Shown piece after piece: positions 60,631 through 64,000 of a stretch of 64,000 nt of DNA. Location: NCBI GenBank assembly GCA_035649415.1, contig DASRJP010000145.1:1-64000 (forward strand). The letters are read 5' to 3'. The stretch comes from DATKDU01 sp035649415. GTDB taxonomy: Bacteria > Planctomycetota > Planctomycetia > Pirellulales > Pirellulaceae. Position numbers and translations under genes: made by a program. The notes under the pieces were generated by a model. The model was not told where the DNA came from. It did no database searches and worked only from the letters and a program-made list of their open reading frames with translations. Numbering within the stretch: the stretch's first letter is position 1; every line of letters begins with the position of its first letter.

Positions 60631-61039
60631 TCTTCACTAGCACGCGCTTCGGCCGCCGCCCGTCGAACTCGCCGTAGAAAATCTGCTCCCACGGACCGAA
60701 ATCGAGTTTGCCGTCCGTGATCGCCACCACGACCTCCCGCCCCATGATCTGTCGCTTCATGTGTGCGTCCGCATTGTCCTCGCCCGTGCGGTTGTGGGCG
60801 TAGCGGTTGGGCGACGGATCAAACGGCGCGAGCTGCTCCAGCCATTTCTGATAATCTTCGTGCAGCCCGCGCTCGTCGTCGTTGATGAATACGCTGGCGG
60901 TGATGTGCATGGCATTCACGAGGCACAGGCCTTCACGAATTCCGCTGTCAGCGACAGCCTCCTCCACCTGCGGCGTGATATTCACAAACGCCATGCGGGC
61001 CGGAAGATTGAAGGTGAGCTCGACGCGGTGGGATTTCAT
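60617..61039 (-). CDS. YjbQ/UPF0047 family protein
   Basis: 140 residues, full family length. CLVNAMHITASVFINDDERG and NRYAHNRTGEDNADAHMKRQ hold the conserved histidines, and DFGPWEQIFYGEFDGRRPKR is the family C-terminus. Some members have weak thiamine-phosphate synthase activity, hence the annotation secondary thiamine-phosphate synthase; the physiological role is uncertain. It precedes nothing obviously related. It is 11 bases from the DUF1501 stop on the same strand, so they may be co-transcribed. Confidence 0.88.
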   Translation of the reverse strand: MKSHRVELTFNLPARMAFVNITPQVEEAVADSGIREGLCLVNAMHITASVFINDDERGLHEDYQKWLEQLAPFDPSPNRYAHNRTGEDNADAHMKRQIMGREVVVAITDGKLDFGPWEQIFYGEFDGRRPKRVLVKIIGE

Positions 61040-61050
61040 GGCCTGGTCGT

Positions 61051-62457
61051 CTATCCGAGATCCTTGACCACCTTCCCCTCGCTCAGTTTCCGCGGCAGCT
61101 TCTGGAACTCGTCGTGGTAGGTCTGAGAGGGGTCGATGCCCAAGTGCGATAGGATCGTCGCGGTCAGGTCGGCCGGCGAAACGGGCTTGTCGATGACGTA
61201 GCCGCCGTTTTCATTGGTCGCGCCGTAAACCTGGCCGCCGCGAATTCCGCCGCCGGCCAGGACTGCCGTGAACGCGTGCGGCCAGTGGTCGCGGCCGGTC
61301 TTCTGCGTGTTGGCGCTTTGCGAGAACTGACCCATCCGCGGCGTGCGGCCGAATTCGCCGAGGGCGACGACGAGCGTTGATTCCAAGAGCCCCCGCTCGG
61401 CGAGGTCCGCTACGAACGTGGAAAACGCCCGGTCGAACAGCGGACAGAGCAACTCCTTGAGCTTCGGAAAATTGTTCTGGTGCGTGTCCCAGCAGGTGTT
61501 CACGCCGTCGATGTGCGTCTCGTCCTGCCAATTGACCGTGACCAGCGGCACTCCGGCCTCGACCAGCCGCCGGGCCATCAGCAGCGACTGTCCGACCGTC
61601 GTCTGGCCGTACCGCTCGCGGACGTGCTGTGGCTCGCGCTTCAGGTCGAGCACGTCGCCCGCCCGGTTTTCCAGGAGCGACCAGGCTCGCGAGCGGTTGG
61701 CGTCGAGCATCGACAGCGCCTCGCCGATGCCGGCACGGCCGGCATCGCCGTAGTCGATCGTCCCGAGGAGCCCGCGCCGCTCACGCAGCCGCTGGATCGG
61801 CAGATCATCCCGCAGCGCCAGTCCGGTGATTTCGTAGTCCGCCTTGCCGACGTCCCCCTGCACGAGCAGCGCGTTGTGAAGCTCTCCCATCCGCGCGCCG
61901 GTCTGGCCGGCAATCCGCTTCGCTTGTCCGGGGAATTGCAAATACCACGGCAGAACGACCGACGGAGCTAGCCCGCTGGCTGACGAGCCGTAGCGCATGA
62001 CCAGGCTCGATAGCGAAGGCCAGTCTTCGCGGCTCGCCTGGTCGGTCGTGGGCGCTTGAAAATACTCGCGACCGGAAAACACCTCGCTGCACGCCGGTCC
62101 GTGCACGTTCATCCGATGCGTCATTGACCTGAGCAGACAAATCTTGTCCATCTGCTGTGCCAAGAGCGGCAGATGCTCGCAGATCTGAATGCCAGGGACC
62201 TTCGTCGTCGCAGGCTTGAACTCGCCGCGGATTTCCGGCGGCGCTGATGGCTTCATGTCCCACAGATCGACCTGGCTCGGCCCGCCGAAGAGGAACAAAA
62301 AGACGCACGATTTGGCCCGCTGCGGTGTGGCCGGCTGCTGGGCGCGGAGCTGCTGGAGCTCGACTGCGGATAGGCCGAGCAGGCTCAGGCCGCCGATGCG
62401 CAGTAGCTCGCGGCGGCCATAGCTGCTCGACTTATCGCCGACCATGACGGGGAGCAT
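61051..62457 (-). CDS. DUF1501 family protein with Tat signal
   Basis: 468 residues from ATG at 62457 (GAAGAG about 8 bases upstream; a second Met is four codons in). The N-terminal SYGRRELLRIGGLSLLGLS is a twin-arginine-type signal. CVFLFLFGGPSQVDLWDMKP, TVNWQDETHIDGVNTCWDTH, ALGEFGRTPRMGQ and GRDHWPHAFTAVLAGGGIRG are DUF1501 hallmarks. The fold is related to alkaline phosphatase/sulfatase enzymes. The family is greatly expanded in planctomycetes and often sits beside cytochrome-type DUF1549/DUF1553 genes, which are absent here. Confidence 0.88.
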   Translation of the reverse strand: MLPVMVGDKSSSYGRRELLRIGGLSLLGLSAVELQQLRAQQPATPQRAKSCVFLFLFGGPSQVDLWDMKPSAPPEIRGEFKPATTKVPGIQICEHLPLLAQQMDKICLLRSMTHRMNVHGPACSEVFSGREYFQAPTTDQASREDWPSLSSLVMRYGSSASGLAPSVVLPWYLQFPGQAKRIAGQTGARMGELHNALLVQGDVGKADYEITGLALRDDLPIQRLRERRGLLGTIDYGDAGRAGIGEALSMLDANRSRAWSLLENRAGDVLDLKREPQHVRERYGQTTVGQSLLMARRLVEAGVPLVTVNWQDETHIDGVNTCWDTHQNNFPKLKELLCPLFDRAFSTFVADLAERGLLESTLVVALGEFGRTPRMGQFSQSANTQKTGRDHWPHAFTAVLAGGGIRGGQVYGATNENGGYVIDKPVSPADLTATILSHLGIDPSQTYHDEFQKLPRKLSEGKVVKDLG

Positions 62458-62481
62458 CGTCCCGCTCTTCGATAGAAAAAA

Positions 62482-63507
62482 CTACTTCAGCTCATGCTCC
62501 GACGGCTTGATCCCCTTCTGATAGTCGCCAAAGCTGAACTTTGTCGGCTCATACTTGCCAACAAGCTCGACGCTTGTCTTCGCGACTATCTTGTCCTCCA
62601 TTCCCAGCGCCCAGTAGCAGGAATTCACCAGCATTCGCCGCGTTCCCTCGTAGGACAAATCCTGCGAGGCCCCCATCGTGGTCGTGAAGATGCGGGCCGT
62701 CTTGCCGGACGAACCCTTGTACGACTTCATCCAGGCCACCGGCATCATCGGCTCGTTTTTCGCCGCTCGCTCGCCGGAAGCGGGCGGATCGTCGAACTTC
62801 ATGCCGGCGACGACTTGCCCCAGCACCAGCGGCTGGCTGTCTCCCGGCAGCGGCAGGTTCACCGCGTAGACGTCAGTTAGCCCGAAAATGTCGCCGTCCT
62901 TGATCCCGCGGAGGATCGGGTGCTGCTCTTGTCCCTTGGCGAGAATGCCGCGGGTCGCTTCCGAGCCGTGCGCCCCATGGTGAGCAACCCACGTTTCGCC
63001 GAGGACCTGTTTTCCGAAGCCACCCTCATAGCCAGGTTCCTTGCTCGTCCAGGTGTATTTCGAGTAAGTCATGCTGGTGCGGATGTCGAAGGCGTGCGTG
63101 CTCGTCCGCAGCGCCACGATCGGCCGCCCCGACTCGATGTAATCGACCAGGTGCTTCATCTGCTCGTCGGGCAGGTCGCGAAACCGCAGCCCCATCACGA
63201 GCAAATCGGCAGTCGTCAGCGCATCCAGGCCGGGAATGTTCTGCTGGTAGTCGGGTTTGATCGTCCCGTCAGCCGGGTCGATCGGGAACAAGACGGTGCA
63301 CTTGAATCCGTGCCGCACAGCGAGAATCTTGCCGAGCTGCGGCAGTGCTTCCTCGGACCGGTACTCGTCGTCGCCAGCGACCAGGACGACGTGCTTCCCT
63401 TTTCCGGGGCCGTCTGTGCCGTTGTAGACGACTTGCGCACTAGCGAGCCTCGCGCCAAGGGATAGCACCACGAAACACACCAGCGGCACGAAGGGGCGAC
63501 TTAACAT
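62482..63507 (-). CDS. secreted ThuA-like domain protein
   Basis: 341 residues. The signal peptide is FVPLVCFVVLSLGARLASAQ. HVVLVAGDDEYRSEEALPQL and the central ADLLVMGLRFRDLPDEQMKH and IESGRPIVALRTSTHAFDIR follow the ThuA/trehalose-utilisation fold, a class I glutamine amidotransferase-like domain without the catalytic cysteine. It ends 24 bases before DUF1501 and is on the same strand. Substrate unknown; such proteins are associated with carbohydrate metabolism in planctomycetes. Confidence 0.8.
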   Translation of the reverse strand: MLSRPFVPLVCFVVLSLGARLASAQVVYNGTDGPGKGKHVVLVAGDDEYRSEEALPQLGKILAVRHGFKCTVLFPIDPADGTIKPDYQQNIPGLDALTTADLLVMGLRFRDLPDEQMKHLVDYIESGRPIVALRTSTHAFDIRTSMTYSKYTWTSKEPGYEGGFGKQVLGETWVAHHGAHGSEATRGILAKGQEQHPILRGIKDGDIFGLTDVYAVNLPLPGDSQPLVLGQVVAGMKFDDPPASGERAAKNEPMMPVAWMKSYKGSSGKTARIFTTTMGASQDLSYEGTRRMLVNSCYWALGMEDKIVAKTSVELVGKYEPTKFSFGDYQKGIKPSEHELK

Positions 63508-63572
63508 GTTTCCTAGCCGGAGGAAAACGTCTTCCGGAATGGACGTGGTGTAATGGATGAACAGTGCGTATC

Positions 63573-63597
63573 CCGGAAGCTGTTAGCTTCCGGCTAA
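63573..63597. repeat. palindrome GGAAGC-TGTTA-GCTTCC / TTAGC..GCTAA
   Basis: Nested inverted repeats with the same plan as 42200-42221: a variable stem around TGTTA, then TTAGC...GCTAA. It lies just downstream of the last ThuA gene on the transcribed strand. Confidence 0.65.
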
Positions 63598-63602
63598 GAA
63601 AT

Positions 63603-64000
63603 CTACTCTTTGAACTTCCGCGAACTCGTCTTGTCCGCGGCAGGAAAATCGCTGGGAATTTTCGTCGTCACCTTGCCCGTCGCTGCCCACTCGGCGCCCC
63701 GCTGGAGCGTCGTGATGAAGCCGACGCATTCCTGGGAGTCGTTGCCGTGACCCATCGGCGTGTGAAACACGCGCCCCTTGCCGTACTCGACGGTGAAGAT
63801 CATCGGCTCATGCCGCCCCGAGCCCCCTTTTTCCTTCGCAGCAAATGCCGTCGCCAAAACGTGCATGTTCTCCGCCGGACCGCGGAGCAAGTCATACAGC
63901 TCGTCATTGACGTGCAGCCACTCCCGCGGCATTCCCTTCGTCACCGGGTGCTCGCCGTCGCGGACGATGATCTGAAACGGATGCTGCGGCCCGTGGTGCC
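63603..64000 (-). CDS. ThuA domain protein (N-terminus beyond window)
   Basis: The C-terminal ~132 residues are visible, ending KTSSRKFKE. HHGPQHPFQIIVRDGEHPVT, HVNDELYDLLRG and YGKGRVFHTPMGHGNDSQEC are typical of ThuA-like proteins, including the GRVFxTxxGH motif. It lies upstream of the other ThuA-type gene on the same strand with a 95-base gap containing a palindrome. Confidence 0.85.
   Translation of the reverse strand, partial: HHGPQHPFQIIVRDGEHPVTKGMPREWLHVNDELYDLLRGPAENMHVLATAFAAKEKGGSGRHEPMIFTVEYGKGRVFHTPMGHGNDSQECVGFITTLQRGAEWAATGKVTTKIPSDFPAADKTSSRKFKE

Overview
The window is a high-G+C chromosomal segment from a bacterium of the phylum Planctomycetes, most probably Pirellulales-like. 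This assignment is inferred from recalled family traits, not from a search. The supporting signs are an EF-Tu with KTVTI in place of RGITI in switch I, an ECF sigma factor translationally coupled to a Ser/Thr kinase with a long C-terminal extension, DUF1501 and ThuA-domain secreted proteins, a tetrahydromethanopterin-type gene cluster, and a ribosomal operon without L30.

Layout. (1) 1-3682, minus strand: a three-gene module (membrane protein, CpsD-like P-loop ATPase, ExeA-like ATPase) resembling exopolysaccharide co-polymerase/export modules. (2) 3962-4438: RNase P RNA, whose P12 hairpin carries an inserted perfect inverted-repeat element. (3) 4448-10320: an orphan ribbon-helix-helix protein, a secreted HEAT-like protein, a glycine-zipper lipoprotein, a membrane-anchored PQQ beta-propeller protein and a malonyltransferase-like protein. 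(4) 10401-16433, plus strand: a tight cluster (SDR-like, dihydropteroate synthase-like, pabB, pabA, DUF447, beta-RFAP synthase) that reads as chorismate to p-aminobenzoate to the ribofuranosylaminobenzene arm of tetrahydromethanopterin. (5) 16465-19004: a Tat-type solute-binding lipoprotein, a cysteine-less FmdB-like protein and an HExxH metallopeptidase. (6) 19037-56607, minus strand: one giant block of translation and transcription genes, in transcription order tRNA-Thr, Tyr, Gly, Thr, tuf, tRNA-Trp, secE, nusG, L11, L1, L10, L7/L12, rpoB, rpoC, S12, S7, EF-G, then S10 through L17 including secY, adk and rpoA. It is interrupted once (34519-38975) by an ECF sigma factor/Ser-Thr kinase pair on the opposite strand. 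(7) 56771-58511: a large multi-HTH sigma-70 factor and its terminator. (8) 59137-64000: a secreted protein, YjbQ, a DUF1501 protein and two ThuA-domain proteins, the last cut by the window edge.

The most unusual signal is not a gene. Eight spacers of the ribosomal/RNAP block contain arrays with an exact 7-base period. Each spacer has its own heptamer, usually followed by its reverse complement so that the patch can fold back. One example is a perfect 32-bp inverted repeat between tuf and tRNA-Trp. They recall the heptameric STRR repeats of cyanobacteria. A separate 25-bp-arm inverted-repeat element is present as a perfect copy inside the RNase P RNA gene and as a degenerate, in-frame copy inside the kinase gene. 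A third small palindrome family (TTAGC...GCTAA) occurs three times.

All coordinates and motifs were read by eye. Functions of proteins outside the ribosomal block rest on motif recognition and context.
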